Notes: generated from the sequence alone by a model not told the origin. A stretch of DNA of 64,000 nt from Crithidia fasciculata (GCA_000331325.2 CM003435.1:1353001-1417000), one strand, 5' to 3'; positions 1 through 12,178 are shown, counted from the stretch's first letter. Translations and numbers: made by a program.

Positions 1-2750
1 ACACTTGAGACGGAAGGGACAAAGAAACAAAAGAGACAAGTAAAGAACAACGAAAGCACCCGTTTTGTTGCAGAGACCACGCAAAGCCTTAGGTCTCACG
101 GAGCGAGTGTTGACAAGTTTTTTTCTGCCTTTTCTAAAAAATGTTCCTCCTTCCTCTAGAACTTTTAGTGTGCGGGTAGAGTCCACACTGCATAAAGAGG
201 AGAGAGTGTTGTCGAGTTTGCTACTGCACGACGGCGCCATTTTTTTTTTCTTTTAGCAACACGAAAGCTTATTTTTGGTTTTTTGTTTTGTCTATTCTTT
301 TTTTTTTTCTTGTTTTGCGGCACTCTCTATCCCGCACCATCGCACCGTATATGTTAAAGGGTCTTGCTGTGCTATGCGCCGTTTTGTTTCTATTACTTTT
401 TTTTTTACTTGCACTTAGCAGCCGCCTAGGCAGTCCGAAAGTTTTTAAGATGATGAAGGAGAGAACGTAGCCACCCAGGCGACTTATTCATTAGTACTAC
501 TTTAATTCGTCTTCGATAAGATGCACAGCTTTGAGGATTTTTCTTTTTCTTTTTCTTTTCTGAGATCGCTAAATGTCACACGCCAAACCCCGGCTTTAAC
601 CCTCTGCAAAAGGCAGGTGGAGAGAGATAGGTGACAGCGCCGAAAGCCAGTCGTGCGAGGGTATTTTCGTCAATAAAGAATCAACGCCCGTCCGTCTTTG
701 TCTCTCTGCGCAACATTCCTTCTCTCTCTTCACTGATTTTAAGTCTATCTCCTACGGTGTCACTGGCAAGCGCAACTTCTTTTTTTTTTTTCTTCTCACA
801 GCGCTAAGTTTTTTTTTCTTTTTTTCTTTTGGCTTTTCGCGAACTTCACAAGTGGCGAGAACAACAAAATAAATATAAAAAAAAACGTGAAAAAACGAAA
901 GGGGTCAATAAAAAGAAGGAGAGTTTTGCGTGTTGTATGCCTTTCTCGCGGACTTTCCCTCTTCCCCCTCTTCTCTCATCTGTGTGTGGTTTTTTTTTCT
1001 TCTCTTTTTTTGTTCTGTATCTTTTATTCCCCCACCTTACTTCTTTTTCTATCTTGGTGCACCTTCTCTTGTGATTCTTCTCTCGAATTGTTCTGTGTTG
1101 CAATATCTTTACTGTGTTCCTGTTGTTTCTTGATTGAATGTTTTTTCCCTGAAAAGTTGTGGCTTGTGCTTGCGCACTCTTGTTTTCATTCGTCAAGGCG
1201 TTAATGTGTGGTGGTGCGAGCGTGTAAAGGTACATCTGTTGTGAAGTGCGTCTGTGGACGCTCACCGGTGCCGCCCCTTGTGTGTGTTGGCTGCTGTGCG
1301 ACTTGCACTACGAAGGGCAGCAAAACTCACGCTCCTTATTCTCTTGTAGGTAAAGTACACGGAAGAAACATTCGCAGCTGCCCTGACCCTTCTGATGAAC
1401 TAAGGTTTGTAGGACACGTTCTCCTCTTCTCTTCTTTGGCTGTGCATGGTCTTCAACGAGTATTTAAAGCTGTTTTTTGCTTGTCTGCGACGAATGGAGC
1501 TCACACGCCTCTTTTTGTTTCCTCTCCAGTTTTCTCTTCTTCGTGGCATTTACAACTTTAGAGGCACCTCTCTATTTCTTATAGTCAACCGTTAGTTGCT
1601 GTTTTCCTGTAGTCTAAAGGAAAAAAAATTACAGCCGCGAAAACAACATGATGGCAGGTTGTTGTTTTTTTTTCTCTGTGGCAGCTCTATTTCCTCTTCC
1701 TCCCTTTTATTTTTAATATTACACAAGATGCATAGCAGTGGTGCCTGCGAGGAAGGAGGAAATTGGACAACAAGCAATAAAAAGCCTTTTAAACAGGAAT
1801 TGGTTGCTTCTCTTTTTTTTTTTTGATCACCTTAATGTTCTTGATGCCATGCAACCTTCTTATGTGAACGCTACACACACACATGCAAACACACGCACCG
1901 AAAAGCGGACGCAGTGCCTGAGGCTGTACTTAATTTTATTTACTATACTTCAGGTCGATGCACAATCTACCCACTGGACAATTCTCGACCGCTTCATGTT
2001 CCTCAGTGAGGCCAACTTGGGCCTCCACGTTCTCTGTCATATCTGAATCTCTCCTCGTTCATTAGGAGAGTGTGTCGCTTATTTTTTTTCTCATTTTTTG
2101 ACTAAATAATTCTGATTTAGAAGGAATGCAAAAGAAAAAAGAATCCCGGTCTTATTCTACGCTGGTAGAGTGTATCTGGGCTGAATGGCCGAATGGCGAC
2201 GTGAAGTTTTGTTTGTTCTCTCAACAGAGAAGCCGGGAGGCTGCGGATGTTCCAAATGATGACCTCTCCGAGCTCACTGCCACACTGCTGCTGAGCTTGA
2301 CAGTAGTCCGCTGAGGTGCCCGCCTCGTTGACCGACTTTTACATTTCTCATTTGTTAACCGGCACTCTTCCGAACTACCGGCCATTGCAAGACTTACGCT
2401 CCTCCTCGTCAAAGAAAAAAAAAAAACAATTTACATCGAGGTTCCTGTCCCCTGATTATCAATTTCCTACATCTCCTTCTCTCTTCTCTTCGTACTCTTC
2501 TCGAACCAATTCGCACTCTTTGCGCTCTGTTTTTGACGACTGCGTTCTTCATTGACGCTCGCTGCTCCGCACATACACTCACACAAAAAAAGAGTTAAAT
2601 TTTAGAGCTGCTTACCTTCAGTTTCGCGTATTTTTCATCTCATTCATTGCTTTGCCGTTGTACAACGCTGGCAAGGTAACTCTGTCGACTAGTACGGCAG
2701 TAAGCTTTTTTTTTTTTTTGCTCGCTTTTTTTTTTTGTTTCGTCTCTCTA
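1..2750. other. Non-coding left flank, no gene seen
   Basis: No open frame here has the GC-rich third positions of the real genes in this window. The stretch is T-rich and A-rich, with poly-T runs (for example around 241-252 and 780-826) and TC-rich tracts. It probably holds the 3' UTR of an upstream gene plus the 5' region of the esterase gene at 2751. A pyrimidine-rich stretch near 2455-2560 followed by AG at 2699-2700 or 2703-2704 could serve spliced-leader addition for that gene. Whether a transcription start or strand-switch region lies here cannot be told without sequence further left. Confidence 0.6.
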
Positions 2751-4439
2751 ATGACGCTTCACGACGACGAGATGCCGGAGAAGAGCGTGCCGGTGGCCAC
2801 CTCGCCGCCCACACCTCGCAACGCGGCGTACGCCCGCAAGATGTCCTACCTCATTCTCAGCATCATCATCATCGTGTTCGTGCCCGCCTACGTCTACCAT
2901 CAAGTCACTTTCCTGCGCGCTGTCGCCAACGACCCGATCTCCCGCGTCCTTTTGTTTGGTGAGCCGCTCGACCCTCATGAAATGGCGCGGCGCCTCAACG
3001 CCGATGGCGAGTTGGTGGACATGACGTCGGTGGTGGCCAAGACGGCAGACAGCTGCGCCAACACGACGTTGCCGGACTTTCCGAGAGGCCAACCCACCGC
3101 TGCCACCTTTACCGTGGACGGTGCGGAGCGGCACGCCGTCGTGTACGTGCCGGAAAGCTATCCATCTGCGGTGGACGACAACGATGGCAGCGGCGTCCCG
3201 ATGCTCGTTCTCTTTCACGGCCTCAACGACAACTGCGAGCATTTTCTCAACGCGACTGGGTTTCTGCCGTACGCTGATGATAAGGGCTTTGTGATTGTCA
3301 GCGCCTGCGGCTCGCAAGGCTACCTCGGAACCGCCTGGAACGCCGGCATGTGCTGCGGCTTCTCCGACGAGAAGCCAGATGACGTGGCTTTTGCGCGGCA
3401 GATCGTGACGGACATGCGCGCGGCGCTCTGCATCGATTCTTTCGTTGGTGCCGTGGGCTTCAGCAACGGCGCGATGCTGACGGAAGTGCTGGCGTGCGAG
3501 GCAACAGACCTCTACGCCGCTGTCGCCTCCATCGGAGGGGTGGAGGAGATGCGGCCTGGCGGTGCTGGCGGTCTTGCGAAGTGCACCGCCGCGGTGCGGG
3601 CGTATCCGAACCGGACCAGCGTGCTGATGGTGCACGGGACGTCTGATGTGATGGTGCCGTGGGGCGGCAACCGCCTGCTCGGTTTTCCCTCCGTGGAGGA
3701 CAACGTGGCGGGTTGGGTGGAGCGCAACGACTGCCCAGCGGACAACCCTAAGTCGACCATCTCGACCAAGAAGTACTCCAACGCGATCTACGGTGAGTGT
3801 GGCGGCGCAGCCGCCATGTCTGCCGCGTGCGGAGATGAGGAGACGAAGGATGCGCCTGTCGCGGTGGCTGCGGTGCAAAAAGTGAACACAGACGTCCTTC
3901 TGCTCGCTGAGGACTCTCAGCCTCCATTCTTGGTTGATAAGCGGGTGTTGGCGGATGTGGACACGCCGAGGCTCGGCCGCAAGCACAGGAAAGACATGAA
4001 GCACCACAAGAGGGAGGCTGACGACGACGAAGAGAAGCGGAAGGAGAAGAAGCATGATCACAAGCACCCGAAGCATGACGAGGATGACGACGAAGAGGAG
4101 CGGAAGGGGAAGAAGCACGATCACCCTCATGGACCGAAGCACGGCCCGCCCCACAAGGGAGGCAAGCATCCCCCGCCGCCACCTCATCACGGTCCACGCC
4201 ACGGCCCGCGCCACCCACCGCCGCCTCCGCCAAAGCCCGAGCAGCGTCCGAAGGCTGAGTGCTCTGCTGAATCGGGCCCCAGCGTGGTCGAGTTGGTGCG
4301 TGTGGAGGGCGGCGGCCACAGCTGGCCCGAGGATGATGAATTTTCTACGACGTTCCACATCCTCAGCTTCTTCGAGCGTGCCTATCGCGTCCGCACGAAC
4401 ACCTCAGCTAGCGTGAGCGTCGTCTACACAATGGATTAA
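2751..4439 (+). CDS. Membrane-anchored LpqC/PHB-depolymerase-like esterase
   Basis: This is a 562-residue alpha/beta hydrolase of the polyhydroxybutyrate depolymerase/feruloyl esterase (LpqC) type, predicted to hydrolyse an ester whose identity is unknown. One hydrophobic segment at residues 31-50 suggests a type II signal anchor with the catalytic domain lumenal or outside the cell. The oxyanion region HGLND is at about 156-160, the nucleophile elbow GFSNG at 236-240 puts Ser238 as nucleophile, Asp299 sits in HGTSDVMVP, and His523 in GGGHSW. Between the acid and the histidine lies an unusual insert (about residues 410-500) made almost only of His, Lys, Asp/Glu, Gly and Pro. I chose the ATG at 2751 because the longer frame upstream begins at a non-ATG codon and reads through poly-T. 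Fold and triad are clear; substrate is unknown. Confidence 0.85.
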   Translation: MTLHDDEMPEKSVPVATSPPTPRNAAYARKMSYLILSIIIIVFVPAYVYHQVTFLRAVANDPISRVLLFGEPLDPHEMARRLNADGELVDMTSVVAKTADSCANTTLPDFPRGQPTAATFTVDGAERHAVVYVPESYPSAVDDNDGSGVPMLVLFHGLNDNCEHFLNATGFLPYADDKGFVIVSACGSQGYLGTAWNAGMCCGFSDEKPDDVAFARQIVTDMRAALCIDSFVGAVGFSNGAMLTEVLACEATDLYAAVASIGGVEEMRPGGAGGLAKCTAAVRAYPNRTSVLMVHGTSDVMVPWGGNRLLGFPSVEDNVAGWVERNDCPADNPKSTISTKKYSNAIYGECGGAAAMSAACGDEETKDAPVAVAAVQKVNTDVLLLAEDSQPPFLVDKRVLADVDTPRLGRKHRKDMKHHKREADDDEEKRKEKKHDHKHPKHDEDDDEEERKGKKHDHPHGPKHGPPHKGGKHPPPPPHHGPRHGPRHPPPPPPKPEQRPKAECSAESGPSVVELVRVEGGGHSWPEDDEFSTTFHILSFFERAYRVRTNTSASVSVVYTMD

Positions 4440-5611
4440 TAATTTTCCTTTTCCGTATTTATCCGAACCGCCGATGTATGATGGCTGCGGTACGGGAACA
4501 ATGTGTTTTGGTACGGTTCTCGGGAGGAGAGTGAGAGAGTCCGAAAAGAAAGGATTTTTTTTGCTCCACCACCCTCCCCCCTCTACTTTCTCAGTGCTTC
4601 TTGTTTCATGGCCTCCTAAATCTATTGCGTTGACGATGCGTTTTGTTTGCGAGGCGTCGACAAAGTCTAAACTCCGGCATTTACGCACTCTCTTCTTCTC
4701 ATGTCTCGGACTCGAGAAATACAAAAAAAAAAGGAATACATCGCAATGTAGTTGAGCGCCAGCGCTACCGAATAAAAATACGTTTGATTATTTCTTTTCC
4801 CGTTGGTGGCGTCAAAAAGCGCGCCAAGCTTCCTTTTTTTTTTTGCTCCTGTCTTCGCCCATATAAAAGCCACCTCTTTTCTTTTTTCGCCATACTATTT
4901 TATTCTCCTTCTTTTTTTATTTTCTCTCCCTTTTCTTTTTCTAATTGCGTCAAACGCCTATATATTCAATTGATGCTTCACCGACATAAAAAAAGGAGAA
5001 GAGGATTGCAAAAAAAAAAAAGAGAGAGATATTATTGTAAGGGGAAGCACTCTGGCTTTCCTTATAACCTTTTACGCAGGAAAGCGGGACGCAACTTCCA
5101 AGATATTGGGGGTAAAGCATCCTGCGGCGAATGCGAATATGTGATTGTGTGTGTGTGTGCTAAACGCTGGAAAAGGAATGCACACACACTCCACACGCAA
5201 ATACCTCACCGAAGTTTGTGCAGTAAGAAAATCGAACAAAGGGGGGTCATATAGGGGCAAACAGCAACCTGAATTGACATCGATGTGTGTCCGTCTGCTC
5301 TTTTGTTTTTTCTCTGCTGCCTCGAGAAAGACACCTACCGACTTGAAAACTCGTCACTCGTTTCCACTGCTTTTCTCTCTCTTTTTTGTTTGTCTGTTTT
5401 TCCCGCACTTTCTGCTTTTGGATACTCACGAGTGCTGCCACTGCGCAGAAAGGAAAGAGAGTAAAGAGGAGCGCTGTACTGAACTGTCACCGGACTATTT
5501 TCTTACCATTGGCTCCAACCTGTGAGAAACATCTGAGATCTGTTTTTTCAAAGTCCCAATTTTGGTGCTTGCCTCCCTTCACACACAAACTAACCTTCAC
5601 GCGCTAACAAG
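4440..5611. other. Intergenic region, no gene seen
   Basis: T-rich and A-rich spacer between the esterase and MRT4 genes, with poly-T and poly-A runs and a GT repeat near 5146-5158. Pyrimidine tracts around 5370-5415 and 5564-5600 precede the next gene. An AG lies directly before its ATG (5610-5611), and others lie farther upstream. No credible coding frame. Confidence 0.6.
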
Positions 5612-6298
5612 ATGCCGAAGTCGAAGCGCTCCAAGATCGTGCCGCTCACGAAGACGCAGGCCAAGACGCGCGAGGACAAAGACAAGCTCATCGACCGCAT
5701 CCGCGAGGCCGTCGAGGAGTACTCGGATGTCTACACCTTCGAGCTGCACAACATCCGCACCAACATTCTGCAGCAGATCCGCGAGGAGCGCAGCGAGGAT
5801 AGCCGTCTCTTTCTCGGCAACAACAAGCTCATGATGATCGCCATCGGCCGCGACGAGGAGAGCGCGCAGAAGCCTAACCTGCACAAGCTCGCACCCTTCC
5901 TCACCGGTCTCTGCGGTCTTCTCTTCACGAACCTCAGCAAGAAGGAGGTGAAGGAGTATTTCGGGTCCGTTGGTGCGCCGGTGTACGCCCGCACCGGGCA
6001 GACGGCGACCGAGTCGCTGGTGTTGAAGGCTGGCCCGCTGCCACAGTTTCCGCACAGCATGTTCGACCACCTCGCCAAGCTCGGCATGCCCATCAAGCTG
6101 GATCGCGGTGTCATCGTGCTGCTGCAGGATACAACGGTGTGTGAGCCGGGCGACACCCTCAGCGCAGAGGCTGCCCAGCTGCTAAAGCTGTTTGGGCTGC
6201 AGTCGGCGGAGTTTAAGATCGATCTGACGGCGCACTGGACGAATGGTGTGGCGAAGAAGGTCAGCAGCGGCAGTGCCAAGAAGGCCGAGGCAGAGTAA
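5612..6298 (+). CDS. MRT4: mRNA turnover/ribosome assembly protein 4 (MRT4, P0-like)
   Basis: The 228-residue product is an L10/P0-family protein of the Mrt4 (MRTO4) type. Mrt4 occupies the P0 site on nucleolar and nuclear pre-60S particles and is later exchanged for ribosomal P0. The N-terminus MPKSKRSK is the usual basic Mrt4 start. It is followed by the L10 fold (FELHNIRTN near 48-56, LGNNKLM near 71-77) and the inserted second domain (GQTATES, FPHSMFDHL, KLDRG). The protein ends in a short Lys/Ala/Glu tail and lacks the acidic stalk-binding tail of true P0, which separates the two. Length fits yeast and human relatives (about 235-240 residues). It stands alone with long spacers on both sides. 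Confidence 0.93.
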   Translation: MPKSKRSKIVPLTKTQAKTREDKDKLIDRIREAVEEYSDVYTFELHNIRTNILQQIREERSEDSRLFLGNNKLMMIAIGRDEESAQKPNLHKLAPFLTGLCGLLFTNLSKKEVKEYFGSVGAPVYARTGQTATESLVLKAGPLPQFPHSMFDHLAKLGMPIKLDRGVIVLLQDTTVCEPGDTLSAEAAQLLKLFGLQSAEFKIDLTAHWTNGVAKKVSSGSAKKAEAE

Positions 6299-8047
6299 TG
6301 GCGGGTGTGGCGTGCTTCTGTGCAGAAAAAAGGGGGAAAAAAGAGGAAGAAGAGCGTAGAGGGCCGGTCACACAAGTTAAAGAGGTGAAGCCTCTAGGGG
6401 GACTACAAGCCTCAACAATGACTGACGGTCACACGAAGTCGTGGCCGGCTTTCGCACCTCCACCCTCAGCAGTGCGGAGGACTGAGCGTGAATCGCCTCG
6501 TCCTCTTTTTTCTCTTTTCCCTTTACGTCTCTCTCTCTCTTGTTTGTTGTTGTTGTTGTTGTTGTTGTTGTGTAAAGGCAATGTGTGCCTCGTTAAGCGA
6601 ATAAACGCATCATTAAGAGAAAAGTTAAGGAGGATTCTCCTCTCGAAATAAAAAAAATGATGATAAGGGAAACGGTGCGGCGCTGGATCAAAACGTTGGG
6701 GGAGATGGAGAAGGTTCTAAGCGGAGAGTGTTGTGCTGCTTCAGACGTTTGAAATAGCTTTTCAAACTCCTCTCGATCTGTTACTTGGCTTCTCGTGTTG
6801 CATCTGAGAAAGAAAAATACAGGGAAGCCGTCCAACGCCCTTTACGCCACTTTGCCGCCGAGCCGTAGTGGTGAGCTCTAGCAAACTAAAAAAAACACGG
6901 GTGTTGACATGGCGCGCAGAGACAGTCCGAATCAACACGGAACTTCTTTTCTCCCGTTCGTGTGCATTCTGTTATTTACGCGCAAGAGTAGTCTTATAGC
7001 AGGCCGAGATTTGCCCTGTTGTGAGTTCCGTTTTCTTCTGTTCTCATGGAGCGCCTCTGCATCTGCTACTTCGGTTTTTTTTTTCTGATGTGTTTAACAT
7101 GCATTCTTCATCCTTCAACTGCTCTTTTCTAATTCCCCCTTGTTTCTTGCTACCTTCGCGGCTACTTCGCGCTTTCAGCTTCTGCTCTCTCTCTTTTTCT
7201 TCTCTTCTTTTTTTTTCTTCCTGCGGTGAGGCTCAGCGCTTAAGGGCAATCCCGCAAATCGTGGTGCCAAACTACCCACTTCCCTAACCACGACCACAAC
7301 CGCACGTTCCACACATACATACATACGAAGTGGCTTCACGCTCATTAACAGCGGTTTCTTTTTTTTTTTTCTCTCTCTCTTTTGCGTTGTTGCCTGCGCA
7401 GCTGCGGCTCTGGAAGAACATTCTTTGCTTTCCTCTCACTCCTTCTTCCACTTTGGTCGCTCTGAACGCTGAACGAGTGTGCTTCCTGTTTGAAGCGAAG
7501 GTTTTCTTTGAGGTTTTCAACTCCTCCCTTTCTGTTTTTTTTTTTGCGGCTCTAAGGCAGGTTGATTTTCAAATTTCCTGTGCCTTTCTCTCTCTCTTTC
7601 AGCCGCCCCTCCTCCATTCTGCACTAGAGCTTCCAGCCTTCATTCTTAACTTACTGCTGTCGTGGCCATTATACACGCCTCCAAACTCAAAACCAGAACC
7701 AAACACAGAAGGCCAACAACACTCACTCGATCAAATAAGTGCACCCACCTTTTTACACCTTTCCCCAAAAGGCTTATCACTCTCCTCTCTCTGCCTCTCT
7801 TCGTGCTCTTTCATCCTCATTCTTTCTCTTGCTGTTGTTGTTGTGCATTCACTCGGCTTTTTCTTTTTCTCTTTCTTCTGCCCTTTTTCCTTGTCTGTAA
7901 CCCATACCCGAGCCCTTTGTTGCTCATCAGCAATTCGTCAGTGGCCTGCAGCAGCAACTCCTTTCCTGGAGGCTTTCCCTTCATCTTGAGTGAGCGACTC
8001 GTGCGTGTGTGTGCGTGGGGTCTCAACATCAACGTTTGCTTTTTCCA
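6299..8047. other. Intergenic region, no gene seen
   Basis: 1.75 kb spacer with a TTG microsatellite (6542-6571), several poly-T runs and long TC-rich tracts between about 7540 and 7890. Several AG dinucleotides (near 7911, 7930 and 7950) follow the last tract and could accept the spliced leader for the VPS9 gene. Open frames here are T/C-rich low-complexity translations and not convincing. Confidence 0.6.
6542..6571. repeat. TTG/GTT trinucleotide microsatellite
   Basis: About nine uninterrupted TTG units in the spacer downstream of MRT4, presumably in its 3' UTR. Confidence 0.9.
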
Positions 8048-8946
8048 ATGGCATCGACAGAGACACGCGACGTGGTGAAGCGCTACGAGCTCTTCCACAA
8101 CGCCCTCCTCACGGCACTGCGGCCCGGCGGCACCCTCGCCTCCGTAGAACTGAAGGCCCCCTGCGAGGCGCTGCTCGTACCACGGCAGGTCTCCCTCGAG
8201 GCCATACACATCATTCCATTTCTGCTGGCTGGCCCAGAGCGGCCGGCAGTGGCGAGCCCGCTCTCCCCTCCGCCACCCTTGTCCGACCTCTTCGGCGAGG
8301 GCCACGACACCCCCGACAGAACGAAGCCGGACAAGGGCGGGGCCGGTGGTGTGAACCAGCCGAGGAACGCGAACAAGGATGCAAAGCAGGGCACATCGTC
8401 TTCGCCGTCCGCCTCGGGGCTCCACTACAGTGCGGAGAACGAAGCCGCTTTCCGCGTGGCGCTGACGACCTTCCTCGAGTACCACCTGGTTCACTTCGAC
8501 GGCTTTGGCAACTCGGAGTTCACCACCCTGCGGGGGCAGCGGGGGGCCTTCTCCGACGACCTCGACCACGTGAAGCGGTTTGGCCACATTGGCCAGGTCG
8601 CGGTGCTTGCCGACGCCGACCCACTGCAGCCGGCTGCTTCGAGCAATGGTGGCGGCAAGGCGACGAGCGGCAGCAGCCCGTCACCGGCATCTGCCCCCGC
8701 CGCGGCAAAAAAAGAGAAGACGTACAAGCCGAACGCGCTGCAGATATTCATCATTGACCGCCCGTTGATGGATGCGTCGGAGGTGCGGTACATCGTCGAC
8801 ACGCTGCGCAAGCTGGTGCGGCAGGAGTCGGCGGCGGAGAAGGTGAAGGCGCGGCTGGACGCGCTCTTTGGCGGACCTGGCCTTACAAGCAGCAGCGCCG
8901 GCGCCAGCAGCGGTGTTCCGAACCCGCCTCCCATAAAACCACCCCA

Positions 8947-8982
<36 letters not shown>

Positions 8983-11146
8983 GGCACGCAGCGCCAACTC
9001 AGACCTTCCCTTCCTCTTGAAGGTGGACAGCGATACGAGAGGAGCGGAGATGGCCACAGGTGGAGGTGCGAACGTCACGGCGAGGCGTTTCTCACATGCT
9101 CGCCCGCCGCACGCCTCGCTGCTAGACGCCGCCTCCGACAACGAGTCCATCGCTGAGACGGTGATTATTGATGACTTCGAGGAGGACGTGCCGGAGGAAC
9201 CAGACCTTGCCCCGTACGTCAGCAAGTACACTCGGATCAGCGAGCGGCAGCGGCAGCAGCACAGCGGGACGTCGCGGGCCTCGGAGAGCACCGGTACGGA
9301 CTCGTTTGCTGCTGTCGCCGCGGGACGCGCCGTGGCATCGCGCTCACCGACGCGGCCGTCCACGACCCCTCCGCCTTCTCCCCCGCTGCCTGGGGCGATG
9401 GTGGCGCAGGTCACCGCACACGTGGTCGGCGCCCCGCCTGCTTCCTCCACCTCCAACTCCGTGGTTGCCTCTCGTGCGGAGAGCGCCGAGGGCCACTCCA
9501 CCAGCAGTCGTGGCCGCGTCGTCTCCGTCACCTTGACCACACCCGCCCCAAAGACGGCGAAGGCGGTGTCCTCGACGCACACGAACGTGCTGCGCCACCA
9601 GTACAGTCGAGAGTGCATCAAAGACTACCGCCGCGTCGTGGCTGCCGATAACGAGATCAACTACCACGCCTTTGAGCACTTGATGGCGCTGCGCTGCAGT
9701 GCGCCGCTCGCCAAGACAATGAGCTCCTACGTCGCCAAGAGTCAGCAGCTGCAGCAGCCCATATTGAACAACGTGAAGTACAACAAGTTCGTCGACTCGT
9801 GCCATGCGCTGATTGCGCAGGTGCCGCGTTTCGCGCAAGATGTGCGCCAGCAGACGATCCTCTTCGAGGGCATCGAGCGCTACGTGACGTCGCGACTCTA
9901 CCATCAGATTTACGACGTCTGCGAGGACGAGCGGCAGCAGAACGCGATGCTGCAGCGGAAGTTCATGCAGCTGGAGAACATGACAGCGGAGGCACTCGAC
10001 GCACTGCCAGAGGTGGAGCGCCACCACGTCTGGGGCCAGGCGATGTTCGAGCTGGACGGGATGGACTTCTTCAAGTCCCCACGTGAGAAGCTACGGTGTG
10101 GAATGCGGGCGTGTGAGTTGCTGAGCCTCGCCGTCGGGGACATTCTGCGTCAGCGGCGGAACGCAAAGAAAGGTGCAGCGGCTGCTGCTGGTGGTTCCGC
10201 TGGGTCGGGTGGTGGTGGTGGTGGCGTTGCCCTTGCCTTTGGCGCTGATGAGTTTCTTCCGTGCTTTCTCCTGCTCACCCTGCGCGCGCGTCCCCTCAAC
10301 TACGTGCAGAATGTCTCCTACATTGAGAAGTTCCGCTACGCGCGTTTGATGGCCGCAGAGGAGTCCTACTGCTTTGCAACGATGCAGTCCGCCATGCTGT
10401 ACTGGCTCAACTGCAGGGAGGATGGCCGTATGCCCTCCGCACCGCCGTCGCGCCACGCCACGCCGACGCCACAGACGAAGCAGTTCGCCGCAGCGGCCGC
10501 GACGGAGCAGACGAAGCGAAATGCGGCCAACGTGGAGGGGCGGACGCCTGCGGCTGCCGCGGCACCACCGCCGATGACGGAACGAGACTTGCTGCCCTCT
10601 GTGCGGCAGGCGTCCTACACGGCACGCGGTCAAGCTGCAGCTGCGTCTGCTGCTGCGTCTGTGAATGGTGCAGCAGCGAGCGACGGGACGGTGGTTGCGC
10701 AGGAGGAGGCCCCGACGGTGCTGGACGTGCTGTTCGGCTGGGCCAACCGAAGTCTCGCGCCGTTGGCGGACGAAATTGGCATCGGCAGCGGCTCGCGCAA
10801 GAACACCGAGTCGTCTGGTGCCTTCAGCGCTGGTGAAGCGTCACCGCCGTCTCCGCAGGCTTCTCCTAGTGGCGGCCCAACCGCGTCGCCGTGGCGTGTC
10901 ATGCAGGCTCTCTCGGGCACCGCCGGTGCTGCCCCACGTGTGCCCTCCGTTCGAGATGCCGGGACGACGCCGTTACCGAATGGCGCCTCACCCACCGCGC
11001 GACAGGTGCCGCAGCCAGATGCTAACACACGCGCGCTGGTGCGAGAACTATTGGTGACGCAGCGGAAGTCGTTTGAGCAGCTGACGCTGACGGAGATCCA
11101 GATGATTGTGGAGGAGGCGCGACAGCTGCTGACCGAGAAAAAATAA
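8048..11146 (+). CDS. VPS9-domain protein, putative Rab5-family exchange factor
   Basis: The 1032-residue protein carries a VPS9 domain, the catalytic fold that opens Rab5/Rab21-type GTPases in early endocytosis. The best part is residues 734-787: DEFLPCFLLL, then YIEKFRYARLM and SYCFATMQSAM, matching the order of the Rabex-5/Vps9 core with its conserved Asp, Pro and Tyr. A helical bundle before it (about 520-700, starting near VLRHQYSREC) is expected in this family. The N-terminal half and the C-terminus are mostly disordered, rich in Ala, Pro, Ser and Thr, with a 12-Gln run at residues 300-311 and a Gly-rich spacer just before the VPS9 core. I chose the ATG at 8048; the frame is open upstream only from a non-ATG codon. 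No ubiquitin-binding zinc finger or other known Rabex module is seen. Confidence 0.85.
8945..8980 (+). repeat. CAG/CAA polyglutamine tract in VPS9 gene
   Basis: Twelve consecutive Gln codons, all CAG except one CAA, encoding residues 300-311. A nearly pure trinucleotide run like this is prone to length change. Confidence 0.95.
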
Positions 11147-12178
11147 GGAATGAGCTCTGCGTGTTGTTTGTGAGGAGGCAAGCTGTGGCCTTTTCTCAGA
11201 TTGGGGTGTGTCCACTCTCTCTTGTTGGCGCATTCAAGCTCTTTTTTTACAGCGCGTAGACCTGGCTTTACGTTGAGAGCACTCCACCGTAAAGCGAACT
11301 CTACGCTTCCTCTGCCGACCCCCTTTGGTATGTGCATTTCTGATTTTTTTTGTTGCATCTTCGTTACAAACGCATCAAGCCTCCTCTCCTAGAGCTCGCT
11401 CTTACTGTTGACTTTACGGAGGTCGAACTATTGCTCTTTCCATCATCCTTATATGGACGTGAGCAGGTCTTTATGTGTTTTTCTTTTCCCTTCCCTTTCC
11501 TCGCAAAGCCTTTCTTTCTCGTTTTCTTTTTGGTTTGTACGTGCTGTCATGTTTCCTCTTTTCCCTCAAGTTTTGCGCCAATAAGGTGTTTATTAATTTT
11601 ACATTCTTGCTCACTCACGTGTTGTTTTCAAATGCTTCTCTTTTTTGTTATCACTGTTTGCAATCACTGGAGGATGTATGGAGGTTGAAGGAGAAGCTTA
11701 AAAGGATGAAGCGAAGTTGTGGTCTGCTTTTTAGTAGCGCGGCAAAAGCTCTCCAGCAGCGCATCGTTGCCTCTTGTATCTACACCAAGCTGCTGCACTA
11801 GCAAGTAGTCAGCTTATCCAACGCAGCGAGCAGCGACTCCTCTCTTATAAAGCTCTTTACGCGCTGGTGAAGTGATGCCGCAATAGAATTTCTCTTTAAC
11901 GTCTCTCTCTTTTCGTACAACCCCGAACCCCTACTGCCCTTCTCATCTTCTCGTTCCTTCTTCATTCATGCCACGGCACCGCAATCCCAAAGGGAATCAG
12001 TGCGACAGGAATAGTCATAATACAGATCCGCAGATCTACAATCAAACACACACACACACAAGTTTTTCCTCACTTTCATCCTCTCTTTCTCACCACCACC
12101 ACGTCCACTCTTATCCGCACTCTCCAGCGGTGCCGTCCCGCCCTCGACTCTTCTATCCGGTTTTATCACCCTACTGTC
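11147..12178. other. Intergenic region, no gene seen
   Basis: Spacer of about 1 kb, T/C-rich, with an AC microsatellite (about 12046-12060). A pyrimidine-rich stretch (12063-12125) ending in AG at 12126-12127 is a good spliced-leader acceptor for the coiled-coil gene and would give a 5' UTR of about 50 bases. Confidence 0.65.

Noticed and set aside
1208-1561. 117-codon plus-strand frame with many Cys
   Set aside because: Cys arise from TGT-rich sequence; third positions are not GC-biased and no ordered motif is present.
2748-4358. 536-codon minus-strand frame opposite the esterase
   Set aside because: The sense frame has a clear catalytic triad; the antisense product is Arg/His/Val-rich without domains and arises from codon bias.
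8491-9621. 376-codon minus-strand frame opposite the VPS9 gene
   Set aside because: Low-complexity mirror of the sense codons, including a poly-Cys run that is only the antisense of the CAG tract.
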